Shown in pieces: positions 35,898-63,460 of a stretch of DNA of 64,000 nucleotides. The notes under the pieces were generated by a model, which worked only from the letters and a program-made list of their open reading frames with translations, ran no database searches and was not told where the DNA came from. Each line of letters begins with the position of its first letter. The first letter of the stretch is position 1. Both the position numbers and the translations under genes were made by a program. Location: positions 8,866,001-8,930,000 of the forward strand of contig OY754476.1 in NCBI GenBank assembly GCA_963575645.1, given 5' to 3'. The DNA is from Xanthostigma xanthostigma. Lineage: Eukaryota > Arthropoda > Insecta > Raphidioptera > Raphidiidae.

Positions 35898-36516
35898 TCT
35901 ATACTAATATATAAAGCTGAAGAGTTTGTTTGTTTGCTTGTTTGTTTGTTTGAACGCGCTAATCCCAGGAACTACTGATTCAAATTGAAAAAAATTTTTT
36001 TTTGTTTGATAGCCCATTTATCGAGGAAGGCTATAGGCTATATAATATTACGCTACGACCATTAAGAGCGGAGCTTTAATGAAAAATGTTGCAAAATGTA
36101 TCTCAAAAATAAGCTTTTATTCATGTGAAATGCACTAACTAGATATACTCATATTAGCGTTGTGAGAACACAACCTCAGGTGGCTTAATCGGTAGAGCAT
36201 GCGACTGTCAATATCAGGGTCGTGGGTTCGAGTCCCACGTTGGGAGAATATATTTTTATTTTCTACATTGCTTTCTTTTAAGGCTTACATTTAAATTTAT
36301 TATAAGTTTATTTAATTAATTTAAAAAAAATTATTAGTTAAAAAAAGTTTAAGTACTGCTTTTTATCGACAAAAACTTTTGAACGGTAACTCCGATCATC
36401 ACATGAAATTTTGACACAACATTCATCTCGGTAAACTAAGATGAATGTGCGTACTCATGTTCCTCCCTTCCCCATTTGTTCTTTTACACCCGGGTGAAAC
36501 CGGACGGGACCGCTAT
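35898..36516 (+). mobile_element. Helitron, near-complete non-autonomous copy
   Basis: Starts A|TCTATACTAATATATAAAGC and continues CTGAAGAGTTTG, TTTG repeats and GAACGCGCTAATC. It ends with the hairpin CACCCGGGTGAAACCGG and CCGCTAT, where CTAG has mutated. Other 5' or 3' parts are at 17000, 17330 and 45140. A tRNA-like sequence lies in its middle. Confidence 0.7.
36171..36247 (+). pseudogene. tRNA-like sequence (Lys-type body, GTC in the anticodon position)
   Basis: Box A is GGCTTAATCGGTAGAGC. The anticodon loop CTGTCAA has GTC. The T arm GTGGGTTCGAGTCCCAC is perfect, and GTTGGGAG follows as the 3' acceptor strand. The anticodon stem has two mismatches and the 5' acceptor strand does not pair, so it is a pseudogene or SINE head. 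The overall wording is closest to insect tRNA-Lys. Confidence 0.65.
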
Positions 36517-36617
36517 TTTTATATATGAGCTGTTGAGTCTTATCAATAAAATGCAGAGGAATAAACAGTATGTACTTAATTAAGTTCCTTCCAAAACGGA
36601 TAATCGAGGTTCTATTG

Positions 36618-37775
36618 TACATATCTTATCGTATCTTATCGACTAACTGATCGCTATTTCAAACAATGTGCGAATTTGCTTCGGGATAAATAACGGCACC
36701 TGCCAAATCTAACACATCCGACATTCTCAAGTAATCAGTAATCACTGATATAAGTGGAAGACTGTTGTTGGCTCGAGAGCATTTTAAGTGGATAAGTAAA
36801 AATATATCACTCACCAACAAACTGAAGTAGTTTTGTCAGCATCTGTAACAAAGAAACAAAACATTATCAATGTGTAATTAGTAATCATATCGTGACTGTC
36901 CCATCTTGTTTCTCAAAAAGTTTTTAGCCCCCTCAACGTGGAAAAAGTACGCTCTCCTGTCGCCGTCGACACAGGTAGTGCTGCGCCTGTGCTCATTGGA
37001 TTCAGCGTGTCAAAATCTACTGGGTAACCTTAATATCGACCCGTTCTGGGACACTTCGATTTTGAAAATGTTTACAGGGGGGGGGGGGGGGGCGACGATT
37101 ATTTTGTCATTTTAAATAAAGTGCAGTATCGACCGGAAATTTATATAATATATGGTTGAAAATGACTTAGACCTATGCAAAAAATCGTGCTGAATCGAAT
37201 GAGCTTATCTAGAAGTCTGTAGCTATTGTAGTTTTCAAGTTATAGCGTTTTTAATTTTTTCAAGAAAAATTTCTAAAAACGCGTCTAACTCCTAAACCAA
37301 ATAAGATACAGAATTGCGGGTGATCTCATTGGATTCAGCGTGATTTTTTCCATAAGTACACATAATATTAACCACATCGGAAGGCTCTTAGTGCCTCAAA
37401 GAGTCGCCGATTTGCGAAAACATCGAAAAACTTCAATTTTTCAATTTTTGTGGAAAATATAAAAGTGTCACGGATATGCCTGAATTTACTTGACCTTATA
37501 GAAAAAAGTGCGCTGAATCGAATGAGCACAAGCGCAGAACTGTATCTCTTCTGGTTTAAATTGTTTAAAAATGCACAATGTTTTTCTTGTCAATCAATGA
37601 TGATGATGACATTTATTGTAAATATAATTTAATTTTTCAAAAAAAAAATGTAAATACAAAAAAAAACATTGAATTATCGCTATGTGGCATCATGGCATGT
37701 GTTTAAGTAAAGCAACCAACGCCTGGTTAAAGTAAAGCAAGACAAATCAAGAACATACGTATAAGAATAAGTAGT
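36618..37775. other. Intergenic with a poly-G run
   Basis: An uninterrupted G run of about 15 starts at about 37078. The surrounding sequence repeats GCTGAATCGAATGAGC and its partial inverse CTCATTGGATTCAGCG (37000-37525), related to bases beside the foldback near 57770 and 58390. No gene is supported. Confidence 0.4.
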
Positions 37776-38270
37776 AAAAAACTTTTTAACAAAAACATTA
37801 AACCGCCGAAAAACTGAAAAGCAAAAAATAATAAATCTTTTTATTTAACTAAGTTCTATCTAAGTAGTTGAACGTATGTGACAGTCTAGTATATCTAAGT
37901 AATTTTGAGTCGGCGTCAACAATCCTTTGCAGGAAATCTCTGAGCGTTAAGTTAATGTCAGCGACAGAGCAACCCGAGTCCCGAACGGGTACACACTGAG
38001 GCCACACGTCTTTGCGAATGGTCGTGTGGAGAGCGCATGTTTGGAATGTTAATGTTTATCGCTTGAGATTTTTGTTAATTTGATTTGGTTATTTCTTTTA
38101 GTAATCTTTGTTCATTGATTGTTTGACGCCGACTCAAAATTACTTAGATATACTAGACTGTCACATACGTTCAACTACTTAGATAGAACTTAGTTAAATA
38201 AAAAGATTTATTATTTTTTGCTTTTCAGTTTTTCGGCGGTTTAATTTTTTTGTTAAAAAGTTTTTATTTT
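37776..38270. mobile_element. Inverted-repeat MITE with about 145-bp arms
   Basis: Arms 37776-37919 and 38125-38270 run from AAAAACTTTTTAACAAAAAC and TTAAACCGCCGAAAAACTG to an inner GAGTCGGCGTCAA, in inverse orientation. The plan matches the elements at 14143 and 42690: the outer part contains AACAAAAA..TT(A/G)AACCG and the inner end GTCGGCGTCA or GTCGGTGTCA. Confidence 0.8.
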
Positions 38271-38312
38271 TTGTGGCTATATAATTTGTAATACACAACT
38301 CAGCATGAAAAT

Positions 38313-38795
38313 CTGTGAGTGAACAATAAATCACCTCTATTTTTCCACCCTTAGGGTAGGAATTTTTTTCCAAATTTATATGAGACCAACCTCGAGATAT
38401 ACCCTATCCAATAAAATAATAATTATCAAAATCGGACTACTCTGTAAAAAGTTATGTGTGGTCATACGTTACAATCTGTGAGTGAACAATCAATAATCCC
38501 GTTTTCCTACCCTTAGGGTTGAAATTTTGTTTCCAAATTTATATGGGACCAACTTCGGGGTATACCCTTTCCAATAAAAAAAGAATTATCAAAATTGAAC
38601 TACTCTGTAAAAAGTTATGTGTGGTCATACATTACAATCAGTGAGTGAACAATCAATCAACCCCTGTTTTCCTACCCTTAGGGTTGGAATTTTTTTACCA
38701 AATTTATATGGGACCAACTTCGGGGTATATTCTTTCAAACAAAAAAATAATTATCAAAATCGGACTACTCTGTAAAAAGTTATGCGTGGTCATAC
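38313..38795. repeat. Three tandem copies of a 163-bp unit
   Basis: CTGTGAGTGAACAAT recurs at 38313, 38476 and 38639, exactly 163 bases apart. Each unit contains CCCTTAGGGT, TATATGGGACCAACTTCGGG and GGACTACTCTGTAAAAAG. The terminal part, through ACGCGTCGACTTGAGAACC, is found inverted at 60712-60840. Confidence 0.85.
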
Positions 38796-38879
38796 ATAAA
38801 TAAAAAAAAAATATATATATACGCGTCGACTTGAGAACCTCCTCCGTTTTTGTTTTTCGTCGGTTAAAAACATACCAAC

Positions 38880-40285
38880 TTGTGATGAATGATGAATCTC
38901 CGTGAGGTCCCGCAGCTAACTTTTGATTCGGTTCCGAAAACGTAGATTGAATGTCGTGAATTGAAAGAATGTTGATTGATCAATTTAGACACTGCACTAG
39001 ATTAAATTGTTTTATTATATTAAAAGTCGCGAATTATTTTTAAATTATTGTTCTTAGCACTTTCACTGGATTGGTCGGTGGTGATCCCTTCTATCTGGTT
39101 GGCTATGTCGTTGTCCTGCAGTAGATTCTAGTAGCAGAAGAAAGAGCCTTCGATTCACTGATTTAAATTTTAAAAACACTTACTCGCGCGAACGCGGAGC
39201 CGGGGACAAGACCATTTCAGCTCGACTTAAAACGAAGACACTACTGCACTTTCTGAAACACGAGAGCCAATAACCAACGTCACACTTTAGCGGCTCAAAA
39301 ATCGAAAAACGGAAATATTTTATTAGTGTAGGTATAATATACTGTTTGTGATCTAAATTTTGTATGGATAATTACAAAACAATAAAATTGAGATGTTAAC
39401 GCTTCGAAGATTAAACTGGTTAATAATTCTTTTTCAGTAAATTTTTAAAAAGTACTTTTTAACAAAAACTACGTATTTTTATCAAGAATAGACAAGGTTA
39501 ATTATTTAACTAACTTATTGCATAATTGAAAAATTCAAGTCGTATTCTTGAACTTTCATTTTTGATTCTTAAATAAGTTTGTTTCTTATTTAAGTAAAAA
39601 AAGGTAACATGCACTAGTTATGATTGTAAACTACTGTTGTCGCCCTTTTCGATTATATATTTTACACCACTTTACGGATCATGTAGGTACGTCCTCGTAA
39701 ACTAAACATAAATTGTGTCTATTTTCAAGCGCTACATACGAATTTATCTATTTATCTATACACAAAATATTGAAATTGAAAGTTGCTATATAATATCTTG
39801 GAATATTAAAGTTTTTGTTCCTCTAGCAAATGATCAGTACATTGTCCACATCGTTCCACATAGTTAAAACATAAAAAATTCGCCCATTTTTACAGTTTCA
39901 AACAATCAAAAATTGAACAGGTTCTAGGCAATTTTCTGGACTGATTTAATCTATAGAATATTGTCTGGAACCCGCTTGATTTCTGACAAAAGTTGTAACA
40001 AGTTATTGCAGCATAAGTTATTCATAAAACAACTCTCTCTCTCTCTTCTCTTTCTCTGGAAATATTATATTGACCTTCTCATCTACGCACCCATCCACAC
40101 CCACCCACGCAAAAACTCACACCCATATAGTATATGTGCATAAAATCTGTTCTTAGTGGGTGTCTACGTCGAGAAAGGAGGTACTGTGCCAAATTTCAAG
40201 TCAATCGGGCGTACAGTTTTGGAGATCTCGTGATAAGTCAGTTACTCAGTGAGTTAGTTCGCTTAGATAAATCTATATAATATAT
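38880..40285. other. Intergenic; less AT-rich patch and repeat scraps
   Basis: 39040-39310 is less AT-rich and could be an old element end, but I cannot identify it. 40195-40289 (AATCGGGCGTACAGTTTTGG and onwards) resembles lepidopteran repeat sequence ending at TCTATATAATATATAG. No gene. Confidence 0.35.
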
Positions 40286-40289
40286 AGGA

Positions 40290-40884
40290 CTAGTGTGACC
40301 TGTGCGAATTATTCGCACTAAATAAGTATAATAATTATCACTTTACAAAATTATTTTTTAAATATGATTTCAGGTATTCAATTCGTTTCTAATTTTGCAC
40401 ACTGCTTATAACGTTCTTCTTTTTGTTGTATTACAATATGAAGCTCAGATGGCAGATCGAAGAAATATTTTACTAAAATTGTCATATAGAGGCGCAAGTA
40501 GCAAAAGCGTTGAGCTAAGCCGTCAGATGGCATCATGCAGCATTGCTGTGACGTTGTTCAGCGTTGCTCGCTGTTTCAAAATTAAAGCCGTCAGATGGCA
40601 GTATGCAGTATTGTGTCTGTTGTATTACAATATGAAGGTCAGATGACAGATCGAAGTGCTGACGTTGTTTCAAAATTAAAGCCGTCAGATGGTAGACGTT
40701 GTTCAGCGTTGCTGTATTTTAATTAATTTACAAAAACAAAAGCAATAATAAATTTTTTAGTTGTAGATGTCAGTAGAGCAAGCAATTATCTGTAAAATGA
40801 TATATAATTTATGTGGAGAAATTGTGAGGTTTTTTCTAAAAAGGGAGGCAAACATCTTTAACCTTAGCGTAAAATTATATATGA
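40290..40884 (-). mobile_element. Helitron copy, upstream of the protease gene
   Basis: Read on the minus strand it begins TCATATAT at 40884. It ends with the hairpin GTGCGAATAATTCGCAC, AGGTCACA and CTAG at 40290. It contains several copies of CATCTGACGG/CCGTCAGATGG and CAACGCTGAACAACGTC. The partner at 53699-54281 is in the opposite orientation. It lies about 365 bases before the protease start codon. Confidence 0.75.
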
Positions 40885-41248
40885 TATATACATGTTCGAT
40901 CACACGTGTATTATGTATATATAAGCATTCCATAGACATAGAGACTATTGAACGAACAAAGCGTGTGGGGGTAAGGTTCAACTGTAAAGAAGGAGCGACG
41001 ACAATCGTGAAACATTCACTTAAAAGAAGCTCTGCGTGTTACGGAGCATGCATTTCAAGTTCAAACTGCCGAATGATCAGGGTGGTGAAAATAGCGAGGT
41101 GATAACCGCTAATTGGATTCGTAGTTAGGTCGTGGACCGTCTTCATCAATAGTATCAGTTAAGGTCGCAATCGGATAGCCGGTCACTGTCCTCACAACAC
41201 TGTGATCAGTTGACATCTGACGTTGGCTGGCTGACGGAGTCTACGACG

Positions 41249-57376
<16,128 letters not shown>

Positions 57377-57485
57377 TTATCTTTTAACTATTAATAGAAA
57401 ATTTACAATATAATTATAGCGTATAATAAAACACTGAAAAGAACATAATTCATTTTTTCCTGATTCGATTATTTTTATTTATAGG

Positions 57486-57726
57486 TATAATACGCGCCAC
57501 GGATCTAAAAGGTTCGGAAGTTAGTCACAAACAGCGTTGCAAATGCACATTTTAGAGCCGTTGATACTCCCACCACCTCCTATCTACCTGCACGGAGCGT
57601 GCGCTCGTCGATGATTGGCCGTGATCGCTCGTTGCCTTTGTCACTTTCCTGCTTTCAAGTACAGTCGAGTACGCTATTGTCAAGTTGTCAACTTCCGAGC
57701 CTTTTAGATTCGTGACGCGTATTATA
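57486..57726. mobile_element. GCGCCACG MITE family, copy 5 (internally deleted)
   Basis: Both ends present (TATAATACGCGCCACGGATC; GATTCGTGACGCGTATTATA), but about 85 bases of interior, from the TTGAGTTGCGAG part onwards, are missing. Lies about 60 bases after the protease polyA signal. Confidence 0.8.
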
Positions 57727-57870
57727 TAGTTTTATTACGCGATCATCGATCATTCTTATAGAAAAAATCGCGCTGAACAGATTCCGATCACTGCCACCTT
57801 TGCATCTTTCTTCGTTTAGAAGTTATGGTGTTTTAAGGTTTTTCTAATATATATATTACAGTATACATAT

Positions 57871-58327
57871 ACAGGGTGTCCCATCGGTCTGGGGGCGGAG
57901 GATAGCTCCTCACTCAGGCAACATATTAAAATTCTGTTTACGCTAGTCGATACATACCCCCTTTGTGCACAAATTAAAATTAGTTTCTTTTATACAGTGT
58001 TCAAATACAGAGTGGCACATTAACCTTATGTTTTTTTTAATGGAACACCCTGTATATTCGACATTTTTAGAAATTTTTCTTTTCAAATTTAACCCCATAC
58101 AAATGTGGTACCATAAGAAAGCTTATTAAAACCCGCATTCAGAAATACTTAAATATACAGGGTGTTCCATTAAAAAAAACATAAAGTTAATGTGCCACTC
58201 TGTATAAAAGAAACTAATTTTAATTTGTGCACAAAGGGGGTACCTATCGACTAGCGAAAACAGAATTTTAATACGTTGCCTGAGTGAGGAGCTATCCTTC
58301 GCCCTCAGACCGATGGGACACCCTGTA
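57871..58327. mobile_element. Foldback element with ACAGGGTGTCCCAT ends
   Basis: Arms of about 190 bases run from TACAGGGTGTCCCATCGGTC through GGCAACATATTAAAATTCTG to AATGGAACACCCTGTATA. The inverse fills 58150-58327. The inner ACAGGGTGTTCCATT is itself a terminal-repeat-like motif, so this may be two nested elements. Confidence 0.8.
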
Positions 58328-58567
58328 TACTAACGTTCATATCTCTGAAACCAAACGAGATACCGAGTTGTGGATGATCGGCATCGATTCAGCGTGATTT
58401 TTTTCTATAGAGTATAGGTATATTTAATATAAAACGAAACAGAATCTATTTTTCAAAAATTTCGCAATTTTGTAAGGAATTGATTCAAATTAAATTTTCC
58501 GTGTTATCATTGAGCAACCAACAACCTTCGTTGGTAAAGTTTTGTTCTTAAAAGAAAAGCAAGCAGC

Positions 58568-59225
58568 CCGTCCGTACCGAAGCAGGTCGTTTCGACGCCG
58601 ACGGTTCGACGCGTGGTCAGTTCGACGCCGTACGTTTCGACGCGGGGTCAGTTCGACGCCATACTCTTTTTTCGTGCTTTTTTTTATTTTTAGAATAACT
58701 TTGCATGATCATTCAAATAAATGCGATATGCCTGATATAATATAACATATATATGTTATATATATGAAGCGTGATTCAAATAAATAAGTAATACACATGA
58801 ACTGCCTACAAATTAGCATTAGGCGCATTCTATACCCATTATTGTTCTGTGGATAGATACTTATATTGACGAAAATGCAACTTTTCCACCGCACATTTGG
58901 GCAGACTTTACTGCCAGTATGGACATGACAACAAATTGTTGTGAATCGTTCCACGTAAAGTTCAACGGGAAATTTTAATAGTAAAGTACAACGACAGGTT
59001 TTTCTTATCAACGAAGTAATTTCTGTTGAATTCTTTGTTATAGCTTTTTGGGTTTCACATTAACATTTATTATATCAGGCATATCGCATTTATTTTAATG
59101 ATGATACAAAGTTATTCTAAAAATAAAAAAAATACGAAAAAAAGTATGGCGTCGAACTGACCCCGTGTCGAAACGACCTCGCGTCGAAACGTTGGCGTCG
59201 AACTGACCTGTACCGCGTCCGTACA
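58568..59225. mobile_element. Mutator-like (MULE) element remnant
   Basis: Long terminal inverted repeats of about 180 bp carry tandem GTCAGTTCGACGCC and TTTCGACGCG motifs at both ends, then TTTTTAGAATAACTTTG and GCGATATGCCTGATATAAT. Between them 58847-58978 (+) encodes YIDENATFPPHIWAD, then TTNCCESFHVKFNGKF and a stop. This resembles the C-terminal part of FLYWCH/MULE-type transposon proteins of insects (Y-x-x-x-x-FPP-x-IWA ... TTN-x-CE-x-FH). Upstream frames are broken, and no target duplication is visible. Confidence 0.7.
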
Positions 59226-59940
59226 GCTATGTATATTTTGTACTAAATGATAAAAGTTCTCGGAGCTTACAGGCTATTCAGTTTTTTTTTTAGAAAACGT
59301 TGAATATCTAAGTGATTTGAGTAATGAGCTTTTAAGTAAACATATAAACATACAGAAAAATAGGCCCCTTGGGACGTTTAAACGCCACCCCTTTTTTAAA
59401 TTCGTCACTGGTTCAACTATTTAGAAATTAGACGCCAATGGAAGGATACTATAGACAAGTAAACGGACAGGGGACTCTGGAGGGTATGAAACCCTAAAAA
59501 AATGTTTTGCTATTTATAAAAAAAAAGCATAAATACACTATTTTCTTAATTTTATTTTAGGTATTAACATTATCTGTAAAAAAGGTTAAACATGTAAAGT
59601 TTGTACTAAAGTTGACAATGTATAATCCATAAATATACAAGGGGTACATATTTAAAATTAACAAGAATTTAATATTGCTTATAATGCGGTTCGGAAATAA
59701 TAGAGGGTGATGGAGTGCTGAAACAATTTAAAGCATACGCGCCCTACGCATAAATATTATGCCGCTTATATTACATTGTTTAAGCTTAATGTATGAATCA
59801 GTGGTTATTATTTCGAACCGTATTATGCATATATTATGGTTCTGTATTTGGTATTTCTCAGTGAAAAAAATCCATAGGTCTAAAACCGAACTGAAATTCT
59901 TAAACCAGATCAAATTACAACGAATTTATTTTTTTTAATG
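59226..59940. other. Intergenic, nothing recognised
   Basis: AT-rich spacer; no gene or named element. Confidence 0.4.
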
Positions 59941-59942
59941 TA

Positions 59943-61020
59943 GGGTCAAGTTGTCAACAGTGGCTCAGGCGGGTACAGTGAATCATTGCTAAAAACGAAA
60001 TAAGATTGATCTATAATTCTATAACGCCATTCTTTTCATAATATAACAATGTATATTTGACGTGAAGTTGTCTATAGTAAACGTCAGCCACGTGTGCTTT
60101 TCAGTTCAAGTGATACATGTAATTGTTTGTTTTTATGTGTCAAAACTTTTTTTACGAGGTAAGCTTCATCGTACTTTAGTCAATCGATGGTACTACTTAT
60201 TTGCATGTTTTTGTTTCATTGTAAACTGCATATATTTAGGTACATTTTAACGTAACAATTATTATAATCCAAACCGGAACTAAAGTTAAAATTTTTGACG
60301 TGAGATATCAAAATAGCTGGTCAGTACACAGTGGTTCAAGTAGACTGAGTAGACAGTGAATCATGATCCACTCTGTATCTAACGTTTTTTTATTTTAACA
60401 AAAAAAAAAAAAAAAAAGTGAATCGGCTGCTGTGGCCATTATCACTACAAAATGATTACAATACTGCAAAAATTACATATTTTTTAATAATAATGGAATT
60501 TTACTTATTAGATAGGTAAGTATGGTAAGTAACCTAACATTTTACTAATCAATCAGTTCATGTCTGCATTTTTATTTCACTTCTTTGATAAAGCATCGAT
60601 AAAACCCATTTTTAATTATAGTGATTCACTGTAAACCTACACGAGACACTGTGTACTCAAGACTGAACCACTGTACCCATCTAGCAGTACACAGTGAATC
60701 ATTTTTAACTGACGAAAAACAAAAACGGAGGAGGTTCTCAAGTCGACGCGTAAAAAATATATATATATATATTTTTTATTTATGTATGACTACGCATAAC
60801 TTTTTACAGAGTAGTCCGATTTTGATAATTATTCTTTTCTACTTAAAAAAAACTTTTATAAAACATTTTTCTTTGCAGATAATGAAAAAAAAAATAATGA
60901 AAACTTAAATTAAAATAACCACACTACAGATGTCATATTTTAGTTTTCTTGGTACCTTAAAATTTTATGATACCTATAGCCAATAGAAAAAAATGTGATC
61001 CACTGTTGACAACTTGACCC
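59943..61020. mobile_element. TA-flanked DNA element with CACTGT-rich interior
   Basis: Ends GGGTCAAGTTGTCAACAGTG and an exact inverse are flanked by TA (59941-59942, 61021-61022). ACAGTGAATCAT and close variants recur several times inside (about 59975, 60350, 60690) plus inverted GATTCACTGT. A fragment of the 38.3 kb repeat is inserted at about 60712-60840. No transposase recognised. Confidence 0.7.
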
Positions 61021-61376
61021 TAAACAAATTACTCAAATATACCTAGATGTATATTATAAATAATAGAACCACGGAAATATGAATTTCGACGTTTTCATAT
61101 TTTATCACAGTTTTCAGGTATAAAAAATTAAAAATGATACATTCAAACAGAATTACAAAACGAAAATTTGTATTTTAAAAACGTATTTTTTTATATACGC
61201 ATGAATTAATGGCCTCCACTGATAATCCAGTCATGTCAATACGTCAAAACAATATAATACTGCAGTATTTAACACAAGAGATGGGCGAATGGTAAAGAAC
61301 ATATTACAACTTAAGAAATTACCTATATCTAAAAATGATATGTACTTTAGGTCCGTTTGCAGAGCTTTACATTAAT

Positions 61377-61470
61377 ATTAGTGATGTGCCAGAAATCCAT
61401 ATCCACGGATGATCCGCAAAAAAACATTTTTTTAGGTGGATCGAATACCAGTACTTAAATATAATTGCCA
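61377..61470. mobile_element. Left-end fragment of the TAGTGATGTGCC hAT family
   Basis: TAGTGATGTGCCAGAAATCC and ATCCACGGATGATCCGC match the left end of 51148. No right end found. Confidence 0.5.
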
Positions 61471-61772
61471 AATAACTAATTATAAAAAAGTTGCGAACAT
61501 TTAAACCGGATCAGTAATGGTTAACGCCCACCTCTTTTAAATACAATTCAAATTTAAAAAAATTTTTACCTTACGTGAAACTGTGTGCATTATTGCATAT
61601 TTCTGCTTAACAAAAAAACCCAACACTTTGTAATTAAAAACTGAAAATGTCGCACAATATTTATTTCGTACGACAATAAAAAAAAACTTAAATACTATCA
61701 CAGAGAGTTAAACATCTCATATAAAATAATCACAGGGTTATCTCTTTTATCACAAATTTGGTTTGATCAAAA

Positions 61773-63401
61773 TCAATTACAACGGACGTCTCCCCAATCT
61801 ATTGTAATTTCATTCATTGCATAGCGCCAAGTCCATAGTTTCGCTTGCTCTTCAAATTTCTCTCTATTATCGATATATAATTCAGCAATATATGGTTCCA
61901 TTGACACCTGGAAAGCGATTTGCTAGTATATGTCGTGTAAACGTACTATTGCGATAGTCACATACAGTGGACCCCCGGTAATCCGGCCCCTGTCTAATCC
62001 GGCACCCCCTGTAATCCGACATGGTCTATTATTTATTATTGAATATTTTTTTGACAATTATTTTCGCTAATGCACGATTGAACAAGTTATAATAACTTGT
62101 ACGCACCACCACTATTAATTGTGCTCGACGCGTATAGGGTATTGTTTTGATTCTGATTGCTTAGTTTGAATTTGAAGTTTGAAGAAGATAGCGGTGCGGT
62201 CTAGCGTGCGTTTACTGTTTATTCATTGTGTATTACGTATTCGCACCTAGTAATGTCGTCACAAGCTCAGAAGCGAAAGCACGAAACACTGACAATTAAA
62301 GAAAAATGTGATATTCTTAGGCAGTACTCTATAATCCGGCAAATTCGATAGTCCGACACTGCCCTGCAAAATGTTTGTCGGATTACCGGGGGTTCACTGT
62401 AGTATGTTTACACGACAGTAGATACTTAAAATAATAATGCTATTCTAGAGTCACTACCTATTAATAATTTAAGACTGTACTACTTATTACATCAACTGAA
62501 TCATTTTAAGAAAAACATTTATTTATTGGACTTCTGCGTAGTACAATTAGGGGCAGGGGTTATCATGCGATTAAGTAATGTGTTTTCAAGGTTTTAATTG
62601 ACAAACATTATGCCGGCACTTCACATGGCTATTTGTATTTGTGTATTTTGCATATTTGACAAACAATTACCAAGTGTGGACAGTCACAAAGTGTTGGCCT
62701 TATTTGCCTATTTAACAAATAAGGTCAATACCAAATACGCGTTACCGTGCGCTTGTCGGTTTTTCGAGGCACATCAAAGGAGTCAAATAGGCAAATACGC
62801 AAATAAACCGTCCACACAATGGCCATATTCAGAAGCGCACGCGCCATGAACCTGTACGGACGTGCAGTATTTTTGTGTCTGTGCTGTGAGCGAGAACTGG
62901 AACAATTACTATTGAAAATGAATTGGGACAACGAAAAAGTGCTAAAATTCCTGGAATTTTGAACCTTTCGTTCTGCTGCCAAATGTTTTTGTGTGTTTGC
63001 TATTTGACTGCCATGTGTGGATGTTCGTACTTGCCTCTATTTGCATGTTTGTCTTGAACGTCAAATATTTTGCCAAATACAACAAACACCCAATAGCGAA
63101 CACAAATAGCTATGTGAAGTGCTACCTTTACAGTACCGACAGTTATGTGAAACATGCTGTAGTTCCGCATTTAAATTTCAGTCTTAATATAATAACTTAT
63201 TATAAAAAATATATTAGAATAATACTTACTTGGCAGTAGGGATCAGTCAATAAACTTTGAATTGATATTAAAACCTTAGATATTGTTAAGGCTAACGACC
63301 AATTGTGATTAATTGAATCAATCCCTATATCCCCATGACGAGAAACATTTGGATGAAATATTTTCGTTATAAATCTCACCGTAGGTGGATCCATAGGATA
63401 A
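61773..63401 (-). CDS. morgue: Morgue-like E2-variant protein, last two coding exons (5' part outside window)
   Basis: Minus-strand exons 63401-63230 and 61907-61773 join in phase 0. The first gives YPMDPPTVRFITKIFHPNVS, then RHGDIGIDSI..NWSLALTISKVLISIQSLLTDP: the core of a ubiquitin-conjugating (UBC) fold with the HPN motif. The second gives VSMEPYIAELYIDNREKFEE and then WTWRYAMNEI, and ends at TGA 61773-61775. The catalytic Cys of E2 enzymes (GxICLDIL) is replaced by Gly (GDIGIDSI). That is the hallmark of Drosophila Morgue, an F-box plus E2-variant protein linked to DIAP1 turnover and apoptosis. The F-box and zinc-finger exons must lie beyond 64000. The 1.3 kb intron carries two MITEs. 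A polyA signal on this strand lies at 61665-61660. The symbol rests on the UBC part only. Confidence 0.85.
61965..62399 (+). mobile_element. pogo/Tigger-type MITE, copy 2 (in morgue intron)
   Basis: Same ends as 24285, flanked by TA. The frame from ATG 62253 reads MSSQAQKRKHETLTIKEKCD then ILRQYS to a stop at 62351. This is an intact start of the CENP-B/jerky-like helix-turn-helix; the remainder is deleted. Confidence 0.88.
62617..63121 (+). mobile_element. Harbinger-like MITE with MADF ORF start, copy 2 (in morgue intron)
   Basis: Near-identical to 32840-33337, with ends CACTTCACATGGCTA and TAGCTATGTGAAGTG. The frame 62918-62962 reads MNWDNEKVLKFLEF then stop. Confidence 0.72.
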
Positions 63402-63460
63402 CTGAGAAAAAAATTATGATGCTTGTAGAGCAACTTGAAAGTGCGTTTTTAAACACGATG

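Larger units (their letters stand above)
35814..36617. mobile_element. pogo/Tigger-type element split by a Helitron
   Basis: The left end is CAGTAGAGACTCGAATATG. The right end, read inversely, is CAATAGAACCTCGATTATCC. Both are flanked by TA. The ends match the Tigger-like pattern CAGTAGAACCTCGATTATCC. A Helitron fills the middle, so little original interior remains. Confidence 0.5.

Noticed and set aside
36171-36247. Functional tRNA gene
   Set aside because: Acceptor 5' strand does not pair and the anticodon stem has two mismatches; it sits inside a Helitron.
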